Assembly: GCA_002366565.1 (NCBI GenBank)
Contig: DFBJ01000012.1
Span: forward strand, 124,001 to 188,000
Source: Bacteriovoracaceae bacterium UBA3083
GTDB lineage: Bacteria; Bdellovibrionota; Bacteriovoracia; Bacteriovoracales; Bacteriovoracaceae
DNA length: 64,000 nt
Direction of reading: 5' to 3'
The notes under the pieces were generated by a model. It had not been told where the DNA came from and made no database searches. It saw nothing but the letters and a program-made list of their open reading frames with translations. The translations under genes were made by a program, and so were the position numbers. Position 1 is the stretch's first letter; every line of letters starts with the position of its first letter. Positions 1 to 7,955 of this stretch are shown here, one piece after another.

Positions 1-266
1 ATGATAATATCGCTAATCGTAAAGATAATATTTGTACTAAAGATGGTGCTTGCGTTGGAGATCTCGTGGGCGTTACTACAGAGAATCACAGAGTAAGTTT
101 ATCTTATACTGGTGTTATTTCTGGAATCTTTGGAGATGGAAACTTTGCAATTGAAGTTATCGACGGAAGATTTGATATTCTTGGAAATGATATTAACTTA
201 AATGCACTATATGATTATAAGAAAAAAGTAGTTCTATATGCAAATAAGAGAGATGTATCTTTCTAA
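1..266 (+). CDS. C-terminal part of an unidentified protein with an SH3-like beta segment (cut by window start)
   Basis: The reading frame is open from the left edge (frame starting at base 3) to a TAA at 264-266, so this is the 3' end of a longer gene and the internal GTG at 66 is not a likely start. The visible 87 residues begin with a Cys-containing segment (C..KDGACVGD) and continue as alternating beta-strand-like sequence. The 'DGxCVGD' segment followed by 'GVISGIFGDGNFAIEV' resembles the small beta-barrel repeats common in secreted Bdellovibrio-group proteins; this is a family impression only. No function is assigned. A strong hairpin follows the stop. Confidence 0.6.
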   Translation, partial: DNIANRKDNICTKDGACVGDLVGVTTENHRVSLSYTGVISGIFGDGNFAIEVIDGRFDILGNDINLNALYDYKKKVVLYANKRDVSF

Positions 267-327
267 TTAAACTTCTTTTATGACTGTATACTCCCACCAT
301 TTAAATATTATATCTAAATTTTAAAAT

Positions 328-365
328 ATACTGAGAAAGACTCGAATGTGGAGCTTTCTCAGTAT
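328..365 (+). terminator. Hairpin terminator after the left-edge gene
   Basis: A perfect 12-bp inverted repeat (ATACTGAGAAAG at 328-339, CTTTCTCAGTAT at 354-365) encloses a 14-nt loop that can itself form a short CTC/GAG stem. It lies about 60 nt after the stop. The following sequence is only moderately T-rich, so termination is likely but the U-tract is weak. Confidence 0.6.
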
Positions 366-483
366 GAATTATCTCTTTTAAATTGAGTTCTTTAGTCCGT
401 CTTATTCACAAGAAATATTAAGTAGTCTTATTTTTAAATTAGTCCGATAGAAAAAGTATATACGCAATAGTTAGGAGAGTTTC

Positions 484-864
484 TTGAAAGTTATTTTTTT
501 ATCTTTAATCGTAGTAACTTTTCTATTTTCTTCAATGGCCGGAATATGGAAAGTTTTCTCGAAAGCAGGTATTCCTGGATATTTGGCATTCATTCCTATT
601 GTAAATTTATTTTTCCTTTGTAAGGTTGCAAATAAAGAATGGTACACAGGCTTCTTATTTTTCATTCCTTTTATTAACTTATTATTTTGTTTTCTTATAT
701 TTTCAGAAATAGCAAAAAGTTACGGTAGAGGTTCTGGGTTTGCGTTGGGTATGGTTTTTCTCCCAATGTTCTTTATTCCTGTATTAGGATTTATGGCCGA
801 TCCCATGAAAGAGCTAGACCAAGTTTTAGAATCATTAAGTGATGTTGGTGAGGAAGTTGCTTAG
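484..864 (+). CDS. DUF5684-like small membrane protein
   Basis: A 126-residue protein, nearly all hydrophobic, with an N-terminal segment and two or three further membrane helices. The middle carries the pattern 'FSKAGIPGYLAFIPIVN' followed by 'IAKSYGRGSGFALGMVFLPMFF', which is the layout of the DUF5684 family of small inner-membrane proteins sometimes found near signal peptidases. The start is TTG, chosen because a TTAGGAGAG ribosome site sits 7-8 nt upstream and no ATG lies near it. The acidic C-terminus (GEEVA) and stop are the left end of a 300-bp direct repeat, and the gene converges on a zinc-protein gene copy. Function unknown. Confidence 0.7.
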   Translation: MKVIFLSLIVVTFLFSSMAGIWKVFSKAGIPGYLAFIPIVNLFFLCKVANKEWYTGFLFFIPFINLLFCFLIFSEIAKSYGRGSGFALGMVFLPMFFIPVLGFMADPMKELDQVLESLSDVGEEVA

Positions 865-1147
865 TACCTTGCTTAGGTACTAGCAGTTGAAATTCTTCTC
901 ACCGTCTTCAGTTATCTGATGTTTTGCTTCTTTTTGAATTTCTTTAGACTTAATTTCAGCTTTCCTTGGATCATTTGAAAACACTTTTGTTGGCCCAAAT
1001 TCACGTCTATAGCATTTCTTTTTTGCTGAATCACTTTGGTTTGTCATTCTAAATTGATCGTGGATTTCTGCTCTGTCTGCACATCTATTGCATATCCATT
1101 CTGCATCTATAGTAGGGTTCTTATGAGAAAATCTCTCAACGTCAGGT
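848..1147. repeat. Direct repeat copy 1 (300 bp)
   Basis: This segment is repeated at 2669-2969 in the same orientation with about seven substitutions and one single-base indel (roughly 97% identical by eye). It spans the last 17 nt of the DUF5684-like gene and the 3' two thirds of the zinc-protein gene. The two copies are 1,822 bp apart and bracket an insert with an ISL3 remnant and one intact gene. Confidence 0.9.
880..1147 (-). pseudogene. 5'-truncated copy of the CxxC zinc-binding protein gene
   Basis: Reads on the minus strand as the last 88 or so residues of the intact gene at 2702-3115, with the same stop and an open frame, but the N-terminal part including the first CxxC pair is missing. 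The homology stops at 1147, where sequence in frame with a transposase remnant begins. Only one residue change is obvious near the break (Ala to Ser in the ERFxHKN segment). With half the metal site gone and no ribosome site it is unlikely to be functional. Confidence 0.8.
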
Positions 1148-1540
1148 CCATATAAGAAATTTAAAACTAAAAGATTTCCAAATGCAATTATTACTTGTGA
1201 TAAATTTCATGTCGTTAAACTTTTCAATCATGCTTTAAATAGAATAAGAATTGATGTGATGAAACATCCATATTTTTTGAAATCTAGGAATAGCCCTGTT
1301 CCAAGACTTTAGGTAAGCATCACTTTAGAAGAGATGGCACAAAGTGGAAGAAAGATTGTTCAATCCCTCCGAAAAACAGTAGTGAAATGGCGTCGAGAAA
1401 TATTAAAATATTTTAGAACCATGCTCACTAATGGAGGGACAGAAGGGTATAATCGTCAGACCAAATTAATACAAAGAACGTCCTGCGGATATATAAATTT
1501 TGAAAACTATAGACTTCGTTTAATTTACGATTGTAGATAG
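1148..1540 (+). pseudogene. ISL3-family transposase remnant
   Basis: Two in-frame pieces of a transposase of the ISL3 type are separated by a TAG at 1310-1312. The first reads FPNAIITCDKFHVVKLFNHA, the 'DKFHV(I/V)K..N.A' catalytic-core segment. The second ends with 'LTNGGTEGYNRQTKLIQRT' and 'GYINFENYRLRL', the usual ISL3 C-terminal signature. About 100 residues normally found between these parts are absent, and the 5' two thirds of the gene are missing, so this is a dead fragment. No terminal inverted repeats were recognised. It lies inside the insert between the two 300-bp direct repeats. Confidence 0.85.
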
Positions 1541-1595
1541 TTTTATTTTTCTTATTTTTTTAAATTACGACTGAGATGTTAATAGTTATATTTTC

Positions 1596-2480
1596 TTACT
1601 TCTCTTTTGTATTAGTTGCTTGTTGATCTGAACTTGTTACTTCGATCACTTCTTTTTCTATAAAATCTATCTCTTCACATAAGCTTAGCATTTTACCTAC
1701 TTGGCCTAGACTATCTGATAAATTACTTCTCATACCTCTAGCTAAATTATCAAATAAGCTAATGAATGTTCTTTTATATCTCACTGGTGCTGGGTGTAGT
1801 TTATCATATGAGTTTGCAAGAACGTTTATATTCTCTTTAGAAGTCTTTTCATCAGCATAATAATTCTTTGAAGCGGCGTCACGTAATTTAGTAGCAAAAT
1901 CCATACATTGATTTTTCTTTGCTGTTGCCTCTTTAAATCCACCTTTGAAGTCATCTTGAATTCCTTGGCAGATTGATTTAGTTACAGTGAAGCATTTTCC
2001 CGCTAGTTTTTCATCTTGTGACCCTAATAGAGTCTCTAAATAATAACGTTTATGTCCCTTTTTATCCCTGACAACATTACTATCTGGACTCGACATTGCA
2101 GTGAAATCACATGCTGTTGCAGATACGGGTTTACCACCTTCAAAAGTTGCTGTTTGTAGTTTCGATCGACTCCAATGTGCGGAGTCCGCTCGTTCAGTAT
2201 CTTGTGCACTTGTTACTCGAACAATTTCCTTGTTGGAATTGTCCTTGAACTCAATTTCAGTTCTTTCTGAAAGAGTACTATTTCCAAACTTTTCTTTTTT
2301 AGAATAGATTTTTGTTTTACCATCAGGTGTACTATTAATACTGTTGTAGCCTACATTTAGTAGCTTATTATTATTTTCAAACCCTGGTGGTAGGTGTGGG
2401 AAAAGGTTACTTAATGAGTTTGCCCCATAAGAATAATTACTGAGTAATACAAACGATACTAGAATAAATGATAATCTCAT
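1596..2480 (-). CDS. Exported protein of unknown function
   Basis: A 294-residue protein starting with a signal peptide (MRLSFILVSFVLLSNYSYG). The start is set at the ATG at 2480 because GGGGA lies 5-6 nt upstream; a further in-frame upstream Met has no ribosome site. The mature part has five Cys residues and is otherwise polar and Lys/Ser rich, ending in an acidic, Thr/Gln-rich tail. No family recognised. The gene is the only intact coding sequence inside the segment bracketed by the 300-bp direct repeats, so it may have arrived with that insertion. Confidence 0.75.
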   Translation of the reverse strand: MRLSFILVSFVLLSNYSYGANSLSNLFPHLPPGFENNNKLLNVGYNSINSTPDGKTKIYSKKEKFGNSTLSERTEIEFKDNSNKEIVRVTSAQDTERADSAHWSRSKLQTATFEGGKPVSATACDFTAMSSPDSNVVRDKKGHKRYYLETLLGSQDEKLAGKCFTVTKSICQGIQDDFKGGFKEATAKKNQCMDFATKLRDAASKNYYADEKTSKENINVLANSYDKLHPAPVRYKRTFISLFDNLARGMRSNLSDSLGQVGKMLSLCEEIDFIEKEVIEVTSSDQQATNTKEK

Positions 2481-2668
2481 AATCTCCCCTAAAGTGTTCT
2501 GATTTGTTATCGGCAAGTTAGAGAAGAAACTTTATTTATTTAAGTACTTGATTATCACATTTGATTGCATCTCTTTGGTCTAAGAATTAAAAATAGGCAA
2601 GACATTTCAGTCACCTATAATTGAATTATGACAAATATATTATCGATAGTTGAATTTTATAAATTTGA

Positions 2669-2969
2669 GTGAGGAAGTTGCTTAGTACCTTGCTTTAGGT
2701 ACTAGCAGTTGAAATTCTTCTCACCGTCTTCAGTTATTTGATGTTTTGCTTCTTTTTGAATTTCTTTAGACTTAATTCCAGCTTTCCTTGGATCATTTGA
2801 AAATACTTTTGTTGGCCCAAATTCACGTCTATAGCATTTCTTTTTTGCTGAATCACTTTGGTTTGTCATTCTAAATTGATCGTGGATTTCTGCTCTGTCT
2901 GCGCATCTATTGCATATCCATTCTGCATCTATAGTAGGGTTTTTATGAGCAAATCTCTCAACGTCGGGT
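2669..2969. repeat. Direct repeat copy 2 (301 bp)
   Basis: Second copy of the segment at 848-1147. It retains a 17-nt relic of the 3' end of the DUF5684-like gene (GTGAGGAAGTTGCTTAG at 2669-2685) even though no such gene lies here, which shows the ancestral order was DUF5684 gene converging directly on the zinc-protein gene. Confidence 0.9.
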
Positions 2970-3115
2970 TGTATAAGCTCACAGACCTCACAGAAGTTTC
3001 TTGTTGCTTGGTGAACTTCACTTTTCTTTATATCTTTCTTTGGCTTATATTCTCTCTCATTCTGAGATTTAGTTGGCTTAAGTCCAGCTTTCAATAATGC
3101 ATCTTTTAAACTCAT
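2702..3115 (-). CDS. Small CxxC (zinc-ribbon-like) cytoplasmic protein
   Basis: A 137-residue basic protein without a signal peptide. The centre carries two CxxC pairs, 'CEVC' and 'CNRC', about 23 residues apart, which suggests one structural zinc site. The N-terminus (SLKDALLKAGLKPTK) looks like the helical start of DUF2058-type proteins, but the rest does not, so I do not assign that family. The start is well supported by AGGAG 7 nt before the ATG. A partial copy lies at 880-1147. Possibly nucleic-acid binding given the charge and zinc site; this is inference. Confidence 0.75.
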   Translation of the reverse strand: MSLKDALLKAGLKPTKSQNEREYKPKKDIKKSEVHQATRNFCEVCELIQPDVERFAHKNPTIDAEWICNRCADRAEIHDQFRMTNQSDSAKKKCYRREFGPTKVFSNDPRKAGIKSKEIQKEAKHQITEDGEKNFNC

Positions 3116-3716
3116 AAAAACTCCTGATTTTTAAATGATTATATAAACATGTGAGAATTTATTCAAGCTGTTACTCATTACATAATAGCTTAGATATAAT
3201 TATTTTAATTAAGGTCTACTTTGTTAATGAATCAAATGAAATGATCTTGGGCGAAACTCGTTGACTCTAGCTTTCTTTTTTAGAATAGCTCTCAGAGGGA
3301 GGGCGGGATATCTATATATTAACTAATTCATCCTGAATTCTGGATGCAGGTGGATTCACTTTAGTTCAGGAAAGAACATGGGAGAAAAACGGCAAGCAAA
3401 AGTTTCAAATAATTCTTTAGTAGGTCATATGGTAAAACAACATTCTCTCCACACGAATATTTCTAAAAAAATAGGTTAAATGAAAGAAAAGCATTATCAC
3501 TAAACTTTAGAGTATGATCCTTAAGTGGCTGTATTTAAGGAGATGTTAGCTGCCTGTAATTATAATGAAACATATTGTTAATATTTATTGGCTCACGTTT
3601 TGTGAGACATTTATTGACTGTTTTGTGAATTTTATTGTACAAGTTTTTCGCAACAAGGTTAGTTTAAGCACAGAAAAAAACTCATATCGAGTATTAACTA
3701 ACTTTAGGGGAATAAA
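3116..3716. other. Intergenic region, no gene recognised
   Basis: About 600 nt of AT-rich DNA with no convincing coding sequence on either strand. Near the 3' end a short inverted repeat (CTCAC/GTGAG at about 3592-3606) lies some 110 nt before the next gene. No promoter could be assigned with confidence. Confidence 0.5.
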
Positions 3717-4217
3717 ATGAAAGCACTTTTAATTCTAGTATCAACACTTTTAGTCACTGTATCCGCGTCTGCGTATACGCCATCTGTTTCTGATTCATGG
3801 GACACTATTCGTTCTAACTATGATGTTGAAGTTGATGAGCCTTCTGTAAGACTTGATGTTGGAGCACTCACAACTTCTGCATTTTTTGTTTGTAAAGATG
3901 ATGATCAATTAAGAACTCTTAAGAAGTTTACTAGATGTCTTGAGTGGTCACATGATGATGACGAAGATCCAAGTAGTTTTTGCCTTGAAGAGCAAAAGTA
4001 TTATGGAACTGCAGCTATAGAAGCAACAAGACAAAGATGTGTTAGCTGGAGAGATGTTGACTCAGGTGACAGTGTAGAATCAATCTGTACTCAATATGAG
4101 AACTATACTTATACTCAACCTCTTTCTTTTGACGTAGATGTTTATGCAGATTCTCAAGACGACTATAGAGGGCCTAAGCTTTTCACAAAAAAGTTAACAA
4201 TAAAAGATTGCGAATAA
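3717..4217 (+). CDS. Small exported acidic protein
   Basis: 166 residues with a clear signal peptide (MKALLILVSTLLVTVSASA, cleavage before YTPS). The mature protein is acidic, with Asp runs (CKDDDQL, HDDDEDP), and has six Cys that could form three disulfides in the periplasm or outside. No family recognised. The start has a TTTAGGGGAATAAA ribosome site. A good terminator follows immediately. It stands alone behind a 600-nt spacer, as several small exported genes in this window do. Confidence 0.75.
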   Translation: MKALLILVSTLLVTVSASAYTPSVSDSWDTIRSNYDVEVDEPSVRLDVGALTTSAFFVCKDDDQLRTLKKFTRCLEWSHDDDEDPSSFCLEEQKYYGTAAIEATRQRCVSWRDVDSGDSVESICTQYENYTYTQPLSFDVDVYADSQDDYRGPKLFTKKLTIKDCE

Positions 4218-4228
4218 TATTGATGATA

Positions 4229-4263
4229 AGGGCCTTACTTCTACTTCTGTAAGGCCTTTTTTA
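4229..4263 (+). terminator. Rho-independent terminator
   Basis: GGCCTTAC (4231-4238) pairs with GTAAGGCC (4249-4256) around a 10-nt loop and is followed by a run of six T. It closes the preceding small exported-protein gene. Confidence 0.85.
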
Positions 4264-4295
4264 GGTTAATAAATATTTTAAGCTTAGAGTGATAT

Positions 4296-5150
4296 ATGAA
4301 AGAATCTGTAGAAGAACCTAGAATTTCAATTTTTGATTTTGAGAACTATAGAGATTTTCTTATTAAGGCCGGATTGCCAGATGGTTTATATTCGCATACT
4401 TCAAATAATCTACAGACTTGGTCAAAACGACTAGGTTATAAGTCTTCCAGTTCATTGATAATGATTTTAAAGGGGCAGAGATCTCCTAGTTTTGAAATGC
4501 TAGGTGCCTTAGCTGAAGACTTGAAGATGAATGCTAAAGAAAAAGTGTATTTTGACCTTCTTATTCAATTAGAAAAAGTAATAAAAAAGAATAAAGATCC
4601 AAAAAAGATTTTGGAGAAATTGTCTAAGCTCAACGCTAATCAAATTACAACATCTCTTGGACTTAAAGAATTTTCAACAATTAGTGAATGGTATTTTTTC
4701 ACAATCAAACAACTTATTTCTACTCCTTCGTTTATTGAGAATGAAGAGTGGATCTATAAAAGACTTAGGAAGAAAGTTACACCTTCTCAGATAAAAAATG
4801 CTTTATCTATTATGCTGGAGAAGAAGATCCTAAAGAGAGGCCGTAGAGGCGAATTGGTAGTTTTGAAAGAAGATTTGATCACATCAAATGATGTTCCTAG
4901 TTCTGCAATTAGAAGACATCATTTTGGAATGATCAATAGGGCCCTTGAAGCAATTGAAGAGCAAGATGTTAAAGATAGGCAAATTTCTTCTGTTACAATG
5001 AAGATCAAAGATGAAGACTTAGAATCTGCAAAGAAAAGTATTTTCGACTTTGTTAATGAGTTCAACTCAAAATATACGTCTAATGATGCAGATGAATTAT
5101 TTCAAATGAATATGCAATTTTTTAAACACACAAAATGTGTCATTAATTAG
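4296..5150 (+). CDS. TIGR02147 family (DUF4423-type) regulator-like protein
   Basis: 284 residues. The N-terminal 'ISIFDFENYRDFL' and the 'SSSSLIMILKGQRSPS' segment (an HTH-like region around residues 50-75) match the TIGR02147 family, found mainly in Fibrobacter and Bdellovibrio-group genomes. The C-terminal two thirds are helical and include 'MLEKKILKRGRRGELVV', a winged-helix-like end, then 'SSAIRRHHFGMINRALEAI' typical of DUF4423. A transcription-regulator role is family inference. The next gene starts 12 nt later, so it is probably co-transcribed with, and may regulate or serve, the exported metalloprotease. Confidence 0.85.
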   Translation: MKESVEEPRISIFDFENYRDFLIKAGLPDGLYSHTSNNLQTWSKRLGYKSSSSLIMILKGQRSPSFEMLGALAEDLKMNAKEKVYFDLLIQLEKVIKKNKDPKKILEKLSKLNANQITTSLGLKEFSTISEWYFFTIKQLISTPSFIENEEWIYKRLRKKVTPSQIKNALSIMLEKKILKRGRRGELVVLKEDLITSNDVPSSAIRRHHFGMINRALEAIEEQDVKDRQISSVTMKIKDEDLESAKKSIFDFVNEFNSKYTSNDADELFQMNMQFFKHTKCVIN

Positions 5151-5162
5151 TAGGAATTATAT

Positions 5163-6128
5163 ATGAAAATTCAATCTATTTTAATTTTACTTATTTTATC
5201 AAATATATCTTATGGTGCTGACTTTAGAGTAGTGGATAACTTGGAAAGGGGCAGACTTAATACTGAATTTAGTCTAAGTGTTCGTCCGATCATGGCACGC
5301 TTTGTTGATGGTGATGTCGTTGGTAATGGTGGAGGACTTCTTGAACAGAATTTCTTACATGCTTACTTTAGTCTTCAAACTGCAATAGAGAATTGTCTTA
5401 CTGATGTAGAATGTTATACTTCCGAAACTCAAAAGAATACACTTATACAAATCAATCAAATCTTTATTAACAAAAGTGGTCTTAAAACACCCCTAGTTTT
5501 TATAAAAAACTCAGAAACCAATAATTTCTTTTTTGATGAGAATGATCAAACTGAGAGAATTGCGAAAACGGGATACTCGGAAGATTTTCCTATTTTTATT
5601 AATTTAGACGTTGCCTCTTCTATCGTTAATGATATCCCTGCCATGCTTGGAGTTATCGTTCATGAACTTGGCCACCAACTAGGTATACTTAATCATAATT
5701 ATCTTGATCAGTTAGGTGCTAAAGTTAGAAGTATGTGGAATGCTAACTGGATTATTTCAAGTGTTCAAATTGGAGGAGAGGAACTTTCTCTTCGCTTATT
5801 TAGTAGTAAGTCCAGTTATATCAATTCAAGATTGAGTTATGTCTACAACGGTAAAGTGAAAACTCTGAATTCTTTAATTTATAAAAAAACTGAATGTACA
5901 GACGGTGGACGTGTATATGGAATAAGCCTTTCAAATGGATACTGGCAAAGACCAGTCGAATCAGAATTTGTCTCTACTGTAAGAAAAACATATTGGATAG
6001 ATATCTATTGTGAAAATGAAGATGCCAATGGATACTTTATTAAACAAGATCTAGACCTTAGTTTCACTTTTAATAACTCTATAGGTAAAGCTCCTGTTTT
6101 ATTCTCAGTTGAAGCGAGCATTCGATAG
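5163..6128 (+). CDS. Exported zinc metalloprotease-like protein (HExxH)
   Basis: 321 residues with a signal peptide (MKIQSILILLILSNISYGA). Residues 167-178 read HELGHQLGILNH: the HExxH zinc motif with Glu168, followed by Gly174 as in metzincins (HExxHxxGxx[H/D]), but the expected third ligand at position 177 is Asn and a His follows at 178. Either the ligand is displaced by one residue or the site is unusual. Flanking hydrophobic helix supports an active-site helix. Probably acts outside the cytoplasm. Lies 12 nt after the TIGR02147 gene with an AGGAA ribosome site. Substrate unknown. Confidence 0.75.
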   Translation: MKIQSILILLILSNISYGADFRVVDNLERGRLNTEFSLSVRPIMARFVDGDVVGNGGGLLEQNFLHAYFSLQTAIENCLTDVECYTSETQKNTLIQINQIFINKSGLKTPLVFIKNSETNNFFFDENDQTERIAKTGYSEDFPIFINLDVASSIVNDIPAMLGVIVHELGHQLGILNHNYLDQLGAKVRSMWNANWIISSVQIGGEELSLRLFSSKSSYINSRLSYVYNGKVKTLNSLIYKKTECTDGGRVYGISLSNGYWQRPVESEFVSTVRKTYWIDIYCENEDANGYFIKQDLDLSFTFNNSIGKAPVLFSVEASIR

Positions 6129-6890
6129 GTTAAGTTCATAGAAAATAATGAATATGCTTTTTATTCGCTATTCATTTTTCTTATCTAAAGAAAGATTGAG
6201 TCTTTATCGTCTAGAGACGGGGTAAGGACTCCTAGATTTCATAAATTAAAATGTAAGAGGGCTTAGCTCCCCTAAGAATTAGATTCATAAAAGTCTAAAA
6301 TGAACAATTAGAAATACAATCTAAGCAGTTAGAAAGTTTAATAGACCTTGTTAACATATCGTTGTCAATTTTCATGTTATTATTAAATACTCTTCCTGAT
6401 AAATCGAGATAACTTTTTATTAAGTTCGAAACGTTATTTATATTGATTTAATAAACTTTAAGATATTCCTGATTTTTTTTTAAGATCAGTTTTAAGTTTG
6501 ATCTCCTATAATTGAAAGTGTCGCAAATTTGTGCGTTTCTAGAGGCTAGAGTTTAAGTGAGAAATATTGCTTATTCCCTCTCAGCTGAATTTCCTTATGC
6601 GAAATTTCTTTTTCCCTAGCCCCCTCTTTGACTATGTTCTTAAATAGAAACCCTTATAATGTTTTAGGGTCTATTTTTATCGTAAGTTAGGTTTCTATCC
6701 GCATGGGAAGTTGACACTAGCTCTAATATTGTCCAGTCATACTACATTTAACTGTTATGTAAATATTTCACGAGAGCATGTTTATGGTGCGTTGCTTTTT
6801 TTTGTGAGTTATTTTGAGGATATTGACTAAATAAATTTTCACTTAAGAGTTGTTTATGAAAGCATTACTTAGATGAATAGGAGAATTATT
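6129..6890. other. Long intergenic region, no gene recognised
   Basis: 760 nt without a credible coding sequence. It contains an extended hairpin (6198-6231) and several shorter inverted repeats, including AGAGGCTAG near 6541 facing CTAGCCCCCTCT near 6616, which could let part of the region fold as an RNA. No homology to a known RNA is claimed. Confidence 0.4.
6198..6231 (+). other. Extended hairpin downstream of the metalloprotease gene
   Basis: GAGTCTTTA at 6198-6206 can pair with TAAGGACTC at 6223-6231 (one G-U pair), and the interior holds a second stem CGTC/GACG around TAGA. No U-tract follows, so it may be a processing or attenuation structure rather than a simple terminator. Confidence 0.4.
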
Positions 6891-7268
6891 ATGAAAAAGC
6901 TACTGATTGGATTAACACTTTTTTCTTCAATGTCATGGGTAAGTTATGCAAAAGATGCTTCAGACTATACTCAAGTTGTTCTCGCTACATGCACAAGTAG
7001 TGAAGGGGCTATAACTTTCTTTGCAAATGAAGGCGAATTTGAAACGGTAACTGTTTTAATGGGATCAATTGATAATAATCCTGCAAATGTATCATTAATG
7101 CTTGATGCAAAAATGACTTTCGTATCTAATAATGAGGTTAAGATTTCTCACCCTAAAGTTCAGGCGAATTTCGTTATAAACTATGAGACTGGGGCTGGTG
7201 AAATCACAAATATAAATTTTTCAAATGATGCTGACAAGTTAATGAAATGTGAAATTATAAATCTTTAG
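6891..7268 (+). CDS. Small exported protein
   Basis: 125 residues with a signal peptide (MKKLLIGLTLFSSMSWVSYA). The start at 6891 is chosen over an upstream in-frame ATG because AATAGGAGA sits at the right spacing before it. The mature protein has two Cys, one near each end (ATCTSS, MKCEI), which could form one disulfide, and predicted beta strands. No family recognised. It is a monocistronic unit: 760 nt of spacer upstream and a strong terminator downstream. Confidence 0.7.
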   Translation: MKKLLIGLTLFSSMSWVSYAKDASDYTQVVLATCTSSEGAITFFANEGEFETVTVLMGSIDNNPANVSLMLDAKMTFVSNNEVKISHPKVQANFVINYETGAGEITNINFSNDADKLMKCEIINL

Positions 7269-7303
7269 CTCAATGAAAAAAAATATAAAAGTTCGTAATA
7301 TAT

Positions 7304-7336
7304 AAGCGCTCTGCTAAATTTAGAGCGCTTTTTTTA
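7304..7336 (+). terminator. Rho-independent terminator
   Basis: AAGCGCTCT (7304-7312) pairs perfectly with AGAGCGCTT (7322-7330), loop of nine, then T-run. Ends the small exported-protein gene. Confidence 0.9.
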
Positions 7337-7955
7337 TTAAAATAATCCGCTAAATTTAGCTTAAATTTTATATTCTTAGTTTGACGGCCATTGAAGTCTC
7401 CTTGGTCCAATCATCAAGTAATGTTATTCTCTGGGATTTATTTACTGTCTTTTCTAGAAGCTTTAAAAGAATGCTCTTTCCTTGTTGGTCGTAAGCAGTT
7501 TATTTTTAGCTAAGAGTGATGTTATGAAATTAGTCTGTTGTGTTAATTACTCACATGTATAAAAGCAAAGAGTTAAATCATATCAGGTACAGATAATGTT
7601 GGTAATTTGGATCATCTTTTTTTATTCATTAGGACATTATCGCTTCAGAATTATATTTTATGATGTTTGATCAATGCTTGGCATGGTTATTGTGTATAAA
7701 GAATAATAGAGATCATCATAAGATTTTAACAACTTACTGAAAATTACACTTCGATTACTCTACAAAATTGGAAATATGTCCGTCCAAACTTTGGACAGTA
7801 GCTTTGTAGGAATTTCAAAGTGGTATTTTCGAGGTGAAAAATCACTTATCATTAACTCAATATAAATTATACGGTATTGGGCACGGGGTAATGTATAACA
7901 CATCACTTTTTGGTCAATATTAGTTTTGAGACAATTTCAACAAGGAATTATTTTT
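7337..7955. other. Long intergenic region, no gene recognised
   Basis: About 620 nt with no credible coding sequence. The only distinct element is a 15-bp palindrome at 7782-7796, some 160 nt before the next gene. Confidence 0.4.
7782..7796. promoter_or_regulatory. 15-bp palindrome, candidate operator
   Basis: GTCCAAA and TTTGGAC form a perfect 7-bp inverted repeat around a single C. The same right arm also matches a nearby TGTCC at 7777-7781. Upstream of an exported-protein gene; binding protein unknown. Confidence 0.35.

Noticed and set aside
471..665. Open frame on the minus strand opposite the DUF5684-like gene
   Set aside because: Low-complexity shadow of a membrane protein gene with a better ribosome site on the plus strand.
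3589..3604. TGGCTC-N5-TTGTG resembling a sigma-54 promoter before the exported gene at 3717
   Set aside because: The -12 GC is GT and the -24 element is imperfect; the overlap with an inverted repeat makes chance likely.
7679..7694. TGGCAT-N5-TTGTG resembling a sigma-54 promoter before the gene at 7956
   Set aside because: The -12 dinucleotide is not GC and it is about 260 nt from the start.
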